Shown here: one piece after another, positions 54,013-62,822 of the stretch | How the letters are laid out: each line of letters opens with the position of its first letter | How positions within the stretch are numbered: the stretch's first letter is position 1 | Assembly (NCBI GenBank): GCA_024644945.1 | Contig: JAHEGU010000007.1 | Span: 1 to 64,000, forward strand | From: Gammaproteobacteria bacterium | Lineage (GTDB): Bacteria; Pseudomonadota; Gammaproteobacteria; Arenicellales; Poriferihabitantaceae | DNA length: 64,000 nt | Direction: 5' to 3' | The notes under the pieces: model-generated | Database searches by the model: none | What the model was told of the DNA's origin: nothing | What the model saw: the letters and a program-made list of their open reading frames with translations, nothing else | Position numbers and translations under genes: made by a program

Positions 54013-55077
54013 ATGAGAGATTGGGCGTATCAGGCGATTCATCGAATCGAAGCTGACTTCAAGAGATCGTCAGATACGCACCTTCTCAAGATTGAATTGC
54101 CTGCGCTCAGGAAGGTCTCTTTGTATCTGAAAGATGAGTCTACGCATCCTACTGGCAGCCTCAAGCACAGATTAGCTCGCTCACTTTTTTTATATGGCCT
54201 GTGTAATGGATATATTGATGAAAAGACGACGATCGTAGAGTCTTCTTCCGGAAACACTGCTATTTCTGAAGCCTACTTTGCGAGACTATTGGACTTGCCT
54301 TTTATCGCCGTTGTTCCGAAAGGAACTTCACAGGAAAAAATCGATAAGATCACCTTCTACGACGGTAAATGCCACTTCGTGGAACCAAGGGATCTCTATT
54401 CCGAAGCAGAAAGAATTGCCAGTGAACTTAAAGGTCACTACATGGATCAGTTTACCTATGCGGAACGTGCAACGGATTGGCGAGGCAACAACAATATTGC
54501 TGAATCTATGTTCGCCCAAATGAGCTTAGAACCCTCTCCGATACCAAGTTGGATCATTGTTAGCGCTGGTACTGGTGGAACATCCGCCACCATAGGTCGA
54601 TTTATTCGGTATAAATGCCTGTCGACTCTTCTTTGTGTCGCTGATCCAGAAAATTCTGTATTTTTCGATTATTTTCAAAACGGAAATGCCGATTTAACCT
54701 GTACCCAAGGCTCACGAATTGAGGGAATAGGTAGACCAAGAGTAGAGCCTTCGTTTATTTCCTCGGTAATTGATAGAATGATTAAAGTGCCGGATGAAGC
54801 TTCTTATGCAACAATTCATTTTCTCGAAAAAATATTAAATCGCCGCTGTGGTGGTTCAACCGGAACTAATTTATATGCTGCATTTCAGATCATCTCCGAG
54901 TTAGAACAGCACGATCAAGAGGTTAGCGTGGTGTCAATGATTTGTGATGGTGGGGAGCGCTATGTAGATACCTACTATAATCATAGTTGGCTCAACTCAA
55001 ATGGATTCAATGTTGGTTCGTATACCAGGCAACTGGAAGAGTTTCATGAGACTGGTGTGATGCGCACCATTGAGTAA
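54013..55077 (+). CDS. PLP-dependent cysteine synthase / desulfhydrase family enzyme
   Basis: A fold-type II PLP enzyme with the Schiff-base lysine in HPTGSLKHRLARSL (about residue 52). The substrate loop is ESSSGNTAISEAYFARLL and the PLP phosphate site is VSAGTGGTSATIGRFI. The C-terminal segment GGSTGTNLYAAFQII and the ICDGGERY motif match the Cds1-like cysteine-desulfhydrase/cysteine-synthase subgroup. It could make or degrade cysteine; this cannot be decided from the motifs. It lies 96 bases after the enolase-superfamily gene. Confidence 0.87.
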   Translation: MRDWAYQAIHRIEADFKRSSDTHLLKIELPALRKVSLYLKDESTHPTGSLKHRLARSLFLYGLCNGYIDEKTTIVESSSGNTAISEAYFARLLDLPFIAVVPKGTSQEKIDKITFYDGKCHFVEPRDLYSEAERIASELKGHYMDQFTYAERATDWRGNNNIAESMFAQMSLEPSPIPSWIIVSAGTGGTSATIGRFIRYKCLSTLLCVADPENSVFFDYFQNGNADLTCTQGSRIEGIGRPRVEPSFISSVIDRMIKVPDEASYATIHFLEKILNRRCGGSTGTNLYAAFQIISELEQHDQEVSVVSMICDGGERYVDTYYNHSWLNSNGFNVGSYTRQLEEFHETGVMRTIE

Positions 55078-55219
55078 GTCGGTTGAGAGCGCAAGGAAAT
55101 TAATATTTTAACGTCTATTTATCGTGATTACTGAATGGAGAAAGGCCAGCAGTACATAAGGAGTAATTACTGGGCGCATACACTGCATAGATTGCAAGTC
55201 AACACGGCCTTTATCGAAC

Positions 55220-55832
55220 CTAGGTATGCCGTAATGGATTATGCTCCAATGGATTAGCAGTAGATCTGGCATTCTCTGTTGGTATCAAGGAAAGAGCTGC
55301 TTTTCTCCATTCATATATTGCGAACGGGGCTTGTCTCGGCGCAACGCTGTCTCCGATATTGATGGTATCAACATTTTTTTCAATTAAATCGCGCCACAAC
55401 GAATATTGTGCATCGTTGGTAGTTGCGAGGACTAAAGATTGGGCATCAACTGGCGATTCAGACTGATCAAGCAGAGATAAAACTGTTGATCCTTTACTTG
55501 TCCATTCCTTAATAGCGGATTCACAAATAAAGTCTACCCCGAGGGAGTCAAGTCTCTGAGGCAACGGAAAGTCCGCTGCCGAACGTTGAAGTTCTTTACC
55601 TATCAATGGATCCGGTGTGACGGCGTAGCCATCCTCAGCGAGTTTCCAGGCAGTGCCGCAGCCACGCCAGTTGCCGTCCTCGTCCAATACGACGACTTTT
55701 TTACCGAGTCTGGCGGCGTTCCCCATCACATCTTCTATCGACCAGATGCTCCTTGGGTTCAGTGGTCAAACAGGCGCCAATACCGCTGGAGCAGCCTGTA
55801 ATTATAAAGTTCTTAATTGAATATTGATGCAT
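55220..55832 (-). pseudogene. Remnant: SDR start joined to the C-terminus of an FMN/FAD oxidoreductase
   Basis: From ATG 55832 the first ~20 codons read MHQYSIKNFIITGCSSGIGA, a typical short-chain dehydrogenase beginning with its Gly-rich motif. The frame then switches to TEPKEHLVD and, one frame over, EDVMGNAARLGKKVVVLDEDG, GCGTAWKLAEDGYAV, QRLDSLGVDF and NIGDSVAPRQAPFAIYE. That second part is the C-terminal flavin/NAD domain of an old-yellow-enzyme/trimethylamine-dehydrogenase-like protein, such as a dimethylglycine dehydrogenase DgcA. Most of both genes is missing and a frameshift near 55730 breaks the join. It is best seen as debris of a deletion that fused two decaying genes. Confidence 0.72.
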
Positions 55833-55853
55833 CCAGGGGTTTATATACAAACG

Positions 55854-55918
55854 ATAGTATAAAACTATTATTATGTTTAAAACAATCAATTAGATTAATC
55901 GGTATGGGTTGATATAAT
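55854..55918 (+). promoter_or_regulatory. OxyR box and promoter of the rubrerythrin operon
   Basis: ATAG-N7-CTAT at 55854-55868 exactly matches an OxyR half-site. It is followed at the correct 7-base phase by a weaker TTTA-N7-CAAT (55876-55890). The box abuts a -35 TTAGAT (55890-55895), 17 bases before a perfect -10 TATAAT (55913-55918). This is the normal geometry for OxyR activation through the alpha C-terminal domain of RNA polymerase. oxyR is the fourth gene of the operon it would control. Confidence 0.68.
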
Positions 55919-55970
55919 GGTGCCATGCCCTAACGGCATATTCAATAAACGCTTAAACAGGATTTTTTCA

Positions 55971-56384
55971 ATGAGTTTAAAAGATTCAAAAACAGAACAA
56001 AACCTGAAGGACGCCTTTGCCGGCGAATCTCAGGCAAATCGTCGCTATCTCTACTTCGCTGCAAAAGCAGATATTGAGGGTTATAACGATGTGGCAGCAG
56101 TTTTTCGTTCCACTGCAGAAGGAGAGACCGGTCATGCCCACGGTCACCTAGAATATCTGGAAGAATGCGGCGATCCGGCTACCGGTCTGCCCATCGGTGC
56201 CACTTCAGATAATCTGAAAGCGGCGGTTGCCGGCGAGACCCATGAGTACACCGACATGTATCCAGGCATGGCTAAGACCGCCCGGGACGAAGGTTTCGAT
56301 GAAATCTCTGATTGGTTTGAAACCCTCGGCAAAGCGGAACGTTCGCACGCCAATCGTTTTCAAAAAGCGCTGGACGAGATGTAA
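55971..56384 (+). CDS. Rubrerythrin (ferritin-like, no rubredoxin domain)
   Basis: A non-heme di-iron peroxidase of 138 residues. The two E-x-x-H type iron-ligand helices are seen in [45 protein letters not shown] and [15 protein letters not shown]. The usual C-terminal rubredoxin CxxC pairs are absent, so electrons must come from another protein; the Fe-S oxidoreductase next door is an obvious candidate. ATG 55971 is chosen; an in-frame GTG upstream at 55920 and the outermost ATG 55917 overlap the promoter. It is first in the operon behind an OxyR box. Confidence 0.9.
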   Translation: MSLKDSKTEQNLKDAFAGESQANRRYLYFAAKADIEGYNDVAAVFRSTAEGETGHAHGHLEYLEECGDPATGLPIGATSDNLKAAVAGETHEYTDMYPGMAKTARDEGFDEISDWFETLGKAERSHANRFQKALDEM

Positions 56385-56392
56385 CAGGGCGT

Positions 56393-56425
56393 GGTGCCGG
56401 TCGCGCCATACGGTCGATCGGCACC
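56393..56425 (+). terminator. Intra-operon hairpin after rubrerythrin
   Basis: GGTGCCGGTCG (56393-56403) pairs with CGATCGGCACC (56415-56425), 11 bp with one G:U, around an 11-base loop. It starts 8 bases after the rbr stop codon and no T-run follows. It could stabilise the rbr message or partly end transcription, giving more rubrerythrin than downstream products. Confidence 0.5.
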
Positions 56426-56467
56426 AGCTGCTTTCACTTAATTCAATCCTCCCTGCATAAAGATCAC

Positions 56468-57799
56468 ATGGCACATACAGAAGGTAATCTTGAGGCTCCC
56501 ACCCGGCACCCACTGGATTGGAAAAATCCAGATTTTTATAACGAGCAATCGCTATTTGAAGAGCTTGAGCGGGTTTATGATCTCTGTCATGGCTGCAGGC
56601 GTTGCAACAGTCTATGCGCGGCCTTTCCTACTTTGTTCGATTTAGTCGATGAGTCTCCAACCATGGAAGTGGATGGGGTTAACAAGAGCGATTATTGGAA
56701 GGTAGTCGATCACTGTTACCTGTGTGACCTTTGCTACAACACTAAATGCCCGTATACGCCTCCCCACGAATGGAATATTGATTTCCCCCATTTGATGCTG
56801 AGAGCTAAAGCAGTGCGGTTTAATGATGGAGCGGTTAAAGCAGGAGAAAAGGTGTTGGCCAATACCGACGCGGTAGGAAAACTCTCGACGATTCCAGTGG
56901 TTGTGAACGCGGTAAACTCTGCCAATAAGGTAAAGACTCTGCGCAAACTACTGGATAAAGCGCTCGGTGTGCATCCTGAAGCCAAGCTGCCGATATACGA
57001 CAGCAAGCCTCTGAGGAAACGCATGAAAGGTCACGGCGACGCTGGACACAATGCTCAGGTGGCGGGTGAAACCACTGGCAAGGTGGCAATTTTCGCGACC
57101 TGTTTCGGTAACTATAACGAGCCCGATCTTGGAGAAGATCTGGTTAAGGTGCTGCGACATAACCAAGTCCAGGTTCGGCTGGTGGATCAGGAGCGCTGCT
57201 GCGGGATGCCTAAACTGGAGTTAGGTGATCTAGCTGCTGTAGCCGCCGCTAAGGAAGCCAACGTGCCTGCTCTTGCGACCCTGGTCGATCAGGGATGGGA
57301 CATTATGGCCCCGGTTCCGTCCTGTGTTTTGATGTTTCGCCAGGAGTTGCCCCTGATGTTCCCAGGCGACCAACAGGTCGAGAAAGTTGCCAGTGCAATC
57401 TATGACCCGTTTGAATATTTAATGCTTCGTCACAAAGAAGGTGCGCTTAATACTGAATTTAAGCAGCCGCTTGGCAAGGTTGCCTATCACGCGGCCTGTC
57501 ACCAGCGGGTCCAGATGATCGGGCAAAAAACCAAACAGTGCCTGGAGCTTGTGCCTGATACGGAGGTGCACACGATAGAGCGATGCTCTGGTCACGACGG
57601 GACTTATGGCGTTAAGACCCGTTCTTATGACGCCGCGATGAAAATCGCCAAACCGGTGGTGAACCGAGTTAAACAGGCTGAAGCAGATCATTACGGCAGC
57701 GATTGTCCTATGGCAGGACGCTTTATCGAACACGGACTGGCAGACGGGTCGGTAACTGAGCACCCGGTATCGCTGCTGCGCAAGGCTTATTCAATTTAA
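56468..57799 (+). CDS. Fe-S oxidoreductase with heterodisulfide-reductase-like CCG domains
   Basis: A soluble redox protein of the GlpC/HdrD-like group. The N-terminus holds two [4Fe-4S] sites: CHGCRRCNSLC (residues ~38-48) and CYLCDLCYNTKCPYTPPHEW. The C-terminal half has two CCG-type motifs, QERCCGMPKLELGDL and ERCSGHDGTYG with AYHAACHQRVQMIG. It follows rubrerythrin and precedes DUF3501, a three-gene set that I recall as recurring. Its likely job is to pass electrons to rubrerythrin (inference). Confidence 0.87.
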   Translation: MAHTEGNLEAPTRHPLDWKNPDFYNEQSLFEELERVYDLCHGCRRCNSLCAAFPTLFDLVDESPTMEVDGVNKSDYWKVVDHCYLCDLCYNTKCPYTPPHEWNIDFPHLMLRAKAVRFNDGAVKAGEKVLANTDAVGKLSTIPVVVNAVNSANKVKTLRKLLDKALGVHPEAKLPIYDSKPLRKRMKGHGDAGHNAQVAGETTGKVAIFATCFGNYNEPDLGEDLVKVLRHNQVQVRLVDQERCCGMPKLELGDLAAVAAAKEANVPALATLVDQGWDIMAPVPSCVLMFRQELPLMFPGDQQVEKVASAIYDPFEYLMLRHKEGALNTEFKQPLGKVAYHAACHQRVQMIGQKTKQCLELVPDTEVHTIERCSGHDGTYGVKTRSYDAAMKIAKPVVNRVKQAEADHYGSDCPMAGRFIEHGLADGSVTEHPVSLLRKAYSI

Positions 57800-57829
57800 T
57801 CTTTTTCTGAAATATGAGGTAATTTAGGA

Positions 57830-58423
57830 ATGAACAAACTCCATCGTGAAGATTTGATGACCCTCGAAAAGTATGCCCAGGTGCGGCCGGATTTTCGAAA
57901 GCAGGTCATCGCGCACAAAAAGAACCGGCAAGTCGCTATCGGCCCCAATGCGACGCTTTATTTCGAAGATCGCTTGACCATGCAATACCAGGTTCAGGAG
58001 ATGCTGCGCATCGAGAAGATCTTTGAAGGCGCCGGTATCGACGAGGAGCTGGAAGCCTATAATCCACTCATTCCTGATGGCACTAACTGGAAGGCAACGT
58101 TTATGATGGAATATGAAGATGAGAATGAGCGTCGAGAACAATTGTCAAAACTGGTTGGAGTCGAGCGAAAGATCTGGGTACGGGTCGGCAATCAAGACAA
58201 GATTTATCCGATCGCTAACGAAGACCTGGAGCGGGAAACTGAAGACAAGACCTCAGCCGTTCATTTCCTCAGGTTTGAGTTAACCGCGCCGATGATTGAA
58301 GCAGCCAAGCAGGGCGCCGACCTGTTCATGGGCGTTGAGCACGAAAACTATTCTCATGAAACTGGGGCGTTGTCTGAAAATATCGTTGAATCTTTAGTGA
58401 CGGATCTGGCGCTCCATCATTAG
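57830..58423 (+). CDS. DUF3501 family protein
   Basis: A soluble protein of 197 residues with the family start LHREDLMTLEKYAQVRPDFRKQV. It also has VAIGPNATLYFEDRLTMQYQVQEMLRIEKIF (residues ~43-73) and YNPLIPDGTNWKATFMMEYEDE. The function is not established. It keeps company with rubrerythrin and the CCG-domain protein, so a role in that peroxide pathway is likely. It starts 30 bases after the Fe-S gene. Confidence 0.87.
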   Translation: MNKLHREDLMTLEKYAQVRPDFRKQVIAHKKNRQVAIGPNATLYFEDRLTMQYQVQEMLRIEKIFEGAGIDEELEAYNPLIPDGTNWKATFMMEYEDENERREQLSKLVGVERKIWVRVGNQDKIYPIANEDLERETEDKTSAVHFLRFELTAPMIEAAKQGADLFMGVEHENYSHETGALSENIVESLVTDLALHH

Positions 58424-58437
58424 CGCATGACTTCTCC

Positions 58438-59364
58438 GTGACCCTTGCCGAGCTTCGGTATATCGTTGCGGTCGCGCAGGAGCGCCACTTCGGCCGCGCT
58501 GCAAAGGCCTGTTTTGTCAGTCAACCAACGCTTAGTGTCGCGGTTAAAAAGCTCGAGCAAGAACTTAAGGTTACCCTATTTGAACGCGGTAAAACCGATG
58601 TGGTTCTGACTCCGGTCGGTAAGCAGATCGTAGATCAGGCTCAACGTACACTGGAAGCGGCTGGCCGCATCAGTCAGATCGCTGCGGCCGATGACAATGC
58701 GTTGTCAGAGCCGCTCAGAATTGGAGTTATCTATACCATTGGACCCTATCTGTTACCGAATCTGATCCCTGCTCTGCGCGAGCGCACGCCAGATCTTCAG
58801 GTCATAATCGAAGAAGGATTTACCGCGGATCTGCGAGTGCGTCTTAAGCAGGGTAGTCTTGATGCCATCATTCTTGCGCGGCCTTTTACTGAACCTGGGG
58901 TCGAAATTCGATCCCTCTATCGTGAGCCGTTTGTGGTGGTGCTCCCGAGTTCCCATCCTTGGGCCACACGCAAATCTATTAAAGCCGATGAGCTTTCCAA
59001 GGAAACCGTGCTGTTACTCGGGAAAGGGCATTGCTTTCGCGACCAGGTGCTCGAAGTTTGTCCAGGTTGCCTCAGGGTAGGTGGGCAGGATGATATACAG
59101 AAAACATTGGAAGGCGGTTCGATTGAGACCATACGTCACATGGTCGCCAGCGGAGTAGGGGTCACAGTATTGCCTTGCAGTGCCGCCGGTGCGGAAGAGT
59201 ACTCAAGACGTTTATTGTCAATCAAACGCTTTTCTGGTCCGACACCTGCAAGAGAAGTGATACTTTCCTGGCGCAAAGGATTCCCGAGGCTCCAGGCCAT
59301 TGACGCGCTGACTGATGCGATTCGTTCCTGCAAAATGAGCTGTGTAAAAATGCTCAAGCAGTAA
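58438..59364 (+). CDS. oxyR: Hydrogen-peroxide-sensing LysR regulator OxyR
   Basis: A LysR-type activator with an N-terminal helix-turn-helix (FGRAAKACFVSQPTLSVAVKKLE, quoted over residues 18-40). The regulatory domain has the redox pair Cys199 and Cys208 in GHCFRDQVLEVC, at the same positions and spacing as E. coli OxyR, so it can form the peroxide-driven disulfide. The start is GTG 58438, 15 bases after the DUF3501 stop. As fourth gene behind an OxyR box at 55854 it probably controls its own operon. The 3' end is followed by about 70 non-coding bases. Confidence 0.93.
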   Translation: MTLAELRYIVAVAQERHFGRAAKACFVSQPTLSVAVKKLEQELKVTLFERGKTDVVLTPVGKQIVDQAQRTLEAAGRISQIAAADDNALSEPLRIGVIYTIGPYLLPNLIPALRERTPDLQVIIEEGFTADLRVRLKQGSLDAIILARPFTEPGVEIRSLYREPFVVVLPSSHPWATRKSIKADELSKETVLLLGKGHCFRDQVLEVCPGCLRVGGQDDIQKTLEGGSIETIRHMVASGVGVTVLPCSAAGAEEYSRRLLSIKRFSGPTPAREVILSWRKGFPRLQAIDALTDAIRSCKMSCVKMLKQ

Positions 59365-59441
59365 CCCAGAAGGGCACGCGATTCGCAATTTTTATGCCCT
59401 CGGTGTACGCTACCGGGTTCAAAGTTTGTTAAAAAATGTTA

Positions 59442-60413
59442 ATGGCTACGCCAGTAAATGTTGCAGTCGTAGGAGTGGGGTACCTTGGGCGTATCCATGC
59501 CAAGATTTACCACAGCATGCCCGAAGTAAACCTGGTTGCAGTAGTAGATACGGATCACGCCGCAGCAGACGCAATTTCCAATGAGTACGGCTGCAGAGGC
59601 TTCGATTCGGTTGACCAGTTTCTAGATTCAGACCATGCGCGACAAATCGATGCGGTCAGTATCGTGGTGCCGACCAGTCTACATTTGCCGGTCTCCACGC
59701 CATTTCTGCAACGGGGGGTTCATATGATGCTTGAGAAGCCCATCGCCCCGACAGTTGAAGAAAGCAGCGCCATCGTAGATCTGGCCAATAAGTTCAATAT
59801 AATTCTTCAGGTGGGACATCTCGAAAGATTTAATGCGGGTGTCATGAAGCTTGCCGAACTGGCAGGAGATCCGAGATTCATCGAGGTGCATCGACTTGGA
59901 AAGTTTGTAGAACGTGCAACCGATGTGGACGTCGTGACTGATTTAATGATTCATGACATCGATATTGTGTTGTCTCTTGTACCTTCGCCCCTTAAGAGTA
60001 TTTCTGCGACTGGTACTAAAGTCATAACCGATCATGTGGACATCGCAAATGCGCGCCTAGAATTTGCTAATGGCGCAGTGGCGAACGTGACCGCCAGCAG
60101 GGTATCGCGCAACCAATTCCGCCGGATCCGAGTATTTGCGCAGGACCACTATCTTGGACTTAACTTCAGCGATCAACAACTGGAAGAGGTCCGGACAGTT
60201 AAAACACATGACGGCTCTGAGTTCCCGGAGTTGATCGACCGCCAAATTAAAGTGGAACCGCAGTTGCCGCTCAATGCAGAACTGGCCCATTTTATTAACT
60301 GTGTGCAGTGCGGAGAGCAACCGTTAGTGGCTGGCGAGGCTGGACTCACCGCCGTCAAGGTCGCAGAAATGGTTAAACAGAAAATCGCAATATCAATGGA
60401 GCAATATTCATGA
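59442..60413 (+). CDS. Gfo/Idh/MocA-family NAD(P)-dependent oxidoreductase
   Basis: A sugar-type dehydrogenase with the Rossmann motif VVGVGYLGRIHAKIYHSMPEV, taken over about 20 residues from position 8. The catalytic EKP motif is in LEKPIAPTVEES, followed by VGHLERFNAGV and DLMIHDIDIVLSLV with the active-site histidine. At 324 residues it is complete. It resembles UDP-GlcNAc 3-dehydrogenase-like members (GnnA group), but no partner transaminase is adjacent and the substrate is not assigned. ATG 59442 is used; ATG 59436 is six bases upstream. The stop overlaps alaX as ATGA. Confidence 0.85.
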   Translation: MATPVNVAVVGVGYLGRIHAKIYHSMPEVNLVAVVDTDHAAADAISNEYGCRGFDSVDQFLDSDHARQIDAVSIVVPTSLHLPVSTPFLQRGVHMMLEKPIAPTVEESSAIVDLANKFNIILQVGHLERFNAGVMKLAELAGDPRFIEVHRLGKFVERATDVDVVTDLMIHDIDIVLSLVPSPLKSISATGTKVITDHVDIANARLEFANGAVANVTASRVSRNQFRRIRVFAQDHYLGLNFSDQQLEEVRTVKTHDGSEFPELIDRQIKVEPQLPLNAELAHFINCVQCGEQPLVAGEAGLTAVKVAEMVKQKIAISMEQYS

Positions 60414-61114
60414 CCAAAGAACTGTTTCGTGAAAACGGATACCTGAAAAGCTGCGAAGCAGAAGTTACCAGCGTACTCGATAAAGGATTTGGCGTCGATC
60501 AAACGGTGTTTTACCCTATGGGAGGCGGGCAGCCAGGCGATACGGGGAAATTCTTATGCGCCGACGGTTTGAGTGGTGAAATCGTAGATACTTATAAAGA
60601 CAGAGAAAGTGGAGTACATCTGCATGTGGTGGCGGAAGGAACAACGCTGCCGACAGTTGGCGATAAAATTATCCTCAGCATCGATTGGGAACGTCGGCAC
60701 CGAATCATGCGCATGCATAGCTGTATGCATATGCTTTGTGCAGCGGTTCCCGAGCCGGTGACAGGGGGGTCGATACGTGATGGCAGCGGCCGACTTGATT
60801 TCGATATTCCGGAGCCTCCCGACAAACAGGCTATCGAAGACAAACTGAACGAGTTGATTGCTGCGGATCTACCCATGTCGCTTAAGTGGATCACTGATGC
60901 AGAAATGGATGCTCAACCGGACCTGGTGAGAACGATGTCAGTAAAACCACCACGAGGAAGTGGTCAGGTCAGACTGGTGGAATTTTCTGGCGCCGACCTG
61001 CAACCCTGTGGTGGCACCCATGTAGCACGAACCGGGGAGATTGGCCCGGTTCGGGTACAAAGTGTTAAAAAGAAGGGAAAACAAAATAGAAGGATAACTG
61101 TTGAGTTTGCCTGA
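60410..61114 (+). CDS. Alanyl-tRNA editing protein AlaX
   Basis: A free-standing editing domain that removes serine or glycine mis-attached to tRNA-Ala. The zinc site is complete: HSCMH (HxxxH) in MRMHSCMHMLCA, and CGGTHVA in LQPCGGTHVART. An N-terminal beta region with MGGGQPGDTG is typical of AlaX. At 234 residues it is of AlaX-M size. It overlaps the oxidoreductase gene by four bases, so both are probably translated together. Confidence 0.92.
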   Translation: MTKELFRENGYLKSCEAEVTSVLDKGFGVDQTVFYPMGGGQPGDTGKFLCADGLSGEIVDTYKDRESGVHLHVVAEGTTLPTVGDKIILSIDWERRHRIMRMHSCMHMLCAAVPEPVTGGSIRDGSGRLDFDIPEPPDKQAIEDKLNELIAADLPMSLKWITDAEMDAQPDLVRTMSVKPPRGSGQVRLVEFSGADLQPCGGTHVARTGEIGPVRVQSVKKKGKQNRRITVEFA

Positions 61115-61290
61115 ACAATGGCCTCCATCTGCACCATTGGTTTGATCACCTGAACGAAGAAGAGAGGCTCCTTGGTATTGGCTTAGATTCATTTGATGTA
61201 CTGCTTTTACATCTCTGCAGTCTGGTATTTTTTTATCAAATTTGATGGTATACGGTAGTTTACTGCAACTATGCGATCTCCAATTCATAA

Positions 61291-62037
61291 TTATTGCTCT
61301 TCAAGTAAGTCATCGATAATTCGTTGCATATGATCATAATGGCTGCCTTTCCAGTAGATTTTTTTGCAGTCTTCACAAACACTGAATTTGTCGAACGTTT
61401 TTGACACGCTGTCTGGTAGTTCTTCAATGACCTGATCTTTAGTTATTGCATGGATAAGACCGTTGCACGGTATACAGCGTGTAAAAGGTTTTACTGATCG
61501 ATAAAGATCAAATTTAGTAAGCACTTCGCGAATCTGTAAAGCTGGCTTATCACTGCGAATGAAATAACCGTGTGTGACTTTACTGCGTTTTAATAATCCA
61601 TGATCGCGAGTAAGTAATTCGCGTTTTTTTCCGCGAACGGCGATCTCGGCCAGCTCATCGTCTTTCCAGATGTTGCTGTACAGAGTATCGAACCCGAACA
61701 GACGCAGGTAGCGGGCCAGCTTTCCAAGATGAGTATCCGAAACAAAACGAATGTGTCGCAGGGGTTCAGGCCGCAGGCGGGTTACATCTGAAATATCGAG
61801 CGCTTCGAACACAGGATATATACTGACCTGATCATCGGGCTCAGCGATGTATGAAAATTCCACCGAATGCCCGTTGACCAATATCAGATCTACTTCGGTA
61901 TGCGGTACTCCGACTGATTCAATCATGTCCTTGATCGAACTCCGCGGTCGGAAGGGGACGGTGAATTTTCGTTTCTTCCTGTTTCTTGGAAGGAAATCAT
62001 TCAGTGCCTCATAAAACCGAAGGTTGATATCGGACAT
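61291..62037 (-). CDS. Mut7-C RNAse domain protein with ubiquitin-like N-terminus
   Basis: The N-terminal ~80 residues form a ubiquitin/ThiS-like fold (FTVPFRPRSSIKDMIESVGVPHTEV ... DQVSIYPVFEALD, split over residues 25-80). The C-terminal Mut7-C part has the PIN-like FVSDTHLGKLARYLRLFGFD and ELLTRDHGLLKRS with acidic residues. It ends in a zinc ribbon with CIPCNG and CEDCKKIYW. Such proteins are predicted RNases of unknown target. It is convergent with alaX, 176 bases apart, and a weak inverted repeat CAATGG/CCATTG lies just after alaX. Confidence 0.88.
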   Translation of the reverse strand: MSDINLRFYEALNDFLPRNRKKRKFTVPFRPRSSIKDMIESVGVPHTEVDLILVNGHSVEFSYIAEPDDQVSIYPVFEALDISDVTRLRPEPLRHIRFVSDTHLGKLARYLRLFGFDTLYSNIWKDDELAEIAVRGKKRELLTRDHGLLKRSKVTHGYFIRSDKPALQIREVLTKFDLYRSVKPFTRCIPCNGLIHAITKDQVIEELPDSVSKTFDKFSVCEDCKKIYWKGSHYDHMQRIIDDLLEEQ

Positions 62038-62276
62038 CGCGAATAGGAAGTTAATAGTGTAGATATTGATCCAAATATACTGGTCACGGTCAATACGCTT
62101 GAAGTGGAATCAAGTATTGGATTGCCCCATGCCTTAGTGCAATTAGTCCAGGTCCGGATGTGGAGCATTTGATCCAGAATTACAACGGTTCTAAAGGGCT
62201 CGTACTTGCGTAAAGACGACTGTATTCAGCTTCAGTTCAGCCAGCAAATCATTTAATGATCTTAATATAAACGAAC

Positions 62277-62774
62277 GTGATTTGGACTGTGGTTGATTTA
62301 ACAAAACGTAGTGCGCTAAAGGTTATCTCCGTTTCGGCGGCGGTAGCCGCTGTGCCAGTATGGTCAGTCACTATGCTTATTAATAATAGGAAAGGCAGGG
62401 AAAGGCTGGACATCAGTATTCAATATCAGTCCGGAAGCAACCATGGCACTGTAGTATTCGGAAATCCTACCGACCAGGATATTATTGTGAATGTGAAATT
62501 TGATGGTGAACTGAGTGTCCCTGGGGGCATTTTGGATGTTCGCCAGCTGATGGCGGTAGGGTCGGTTCACATCAAACCTGGCTCAAGCAGGCGCTATCAG
62601 CTGCCGAAACTTGCGCGTACGGTCCGACCGTTTGATGGCGCCCAAGGTTATCGCCATGCCGACCAGAGATTCCCGATATCCGATAATGTCATTATTGCAA
62701 ATGCCCACGTAACCAGCGACTACAAGCGCCTCAATGGTAGCACCCCGGTTTTCTTGATCCGGTCTGTTTCGTAG
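62277..62774 (+). CDS. Exported hypothetical protein
   Basis: I do not recognise this 165-residue protein. A signal-like N-terminus (TKRSALKVISVSAAVAAVPVW, 21 residues, starting near position 9) has positively charged residues before a hydrophobic run. A beta-rich body follows (DISIQYQSGSNHGTVVFGNP, DIIVNVKFDGELSVPGG) and reads like an Ig-like or periplasmic decoration domain. The start is GTG 62277 with no good ribosome site. It stands alone between Mut7-C and mobA genes. Confidence 0.6.
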   Translation: MIWTVVDLTKRSALKVISVSAAVAAVPVWSVTMLINNRKGRERLDISIQYQSGSNHGTVVFGNPTDQDIIVNVKFDGELSVPGGILDVRQLMAVGSVHIKPGSSRRYQLPKLARTVRPFDGAQGYRHADQRFPISDNVIIANAHVTSDYKRLNGSTPVFLIRSVS

Positions 62775-62822
62775 TTTTTTGTTTTTCTCAGAAAAGTCTG
62801 GGTATTTTGACGTTTTTCAGGT

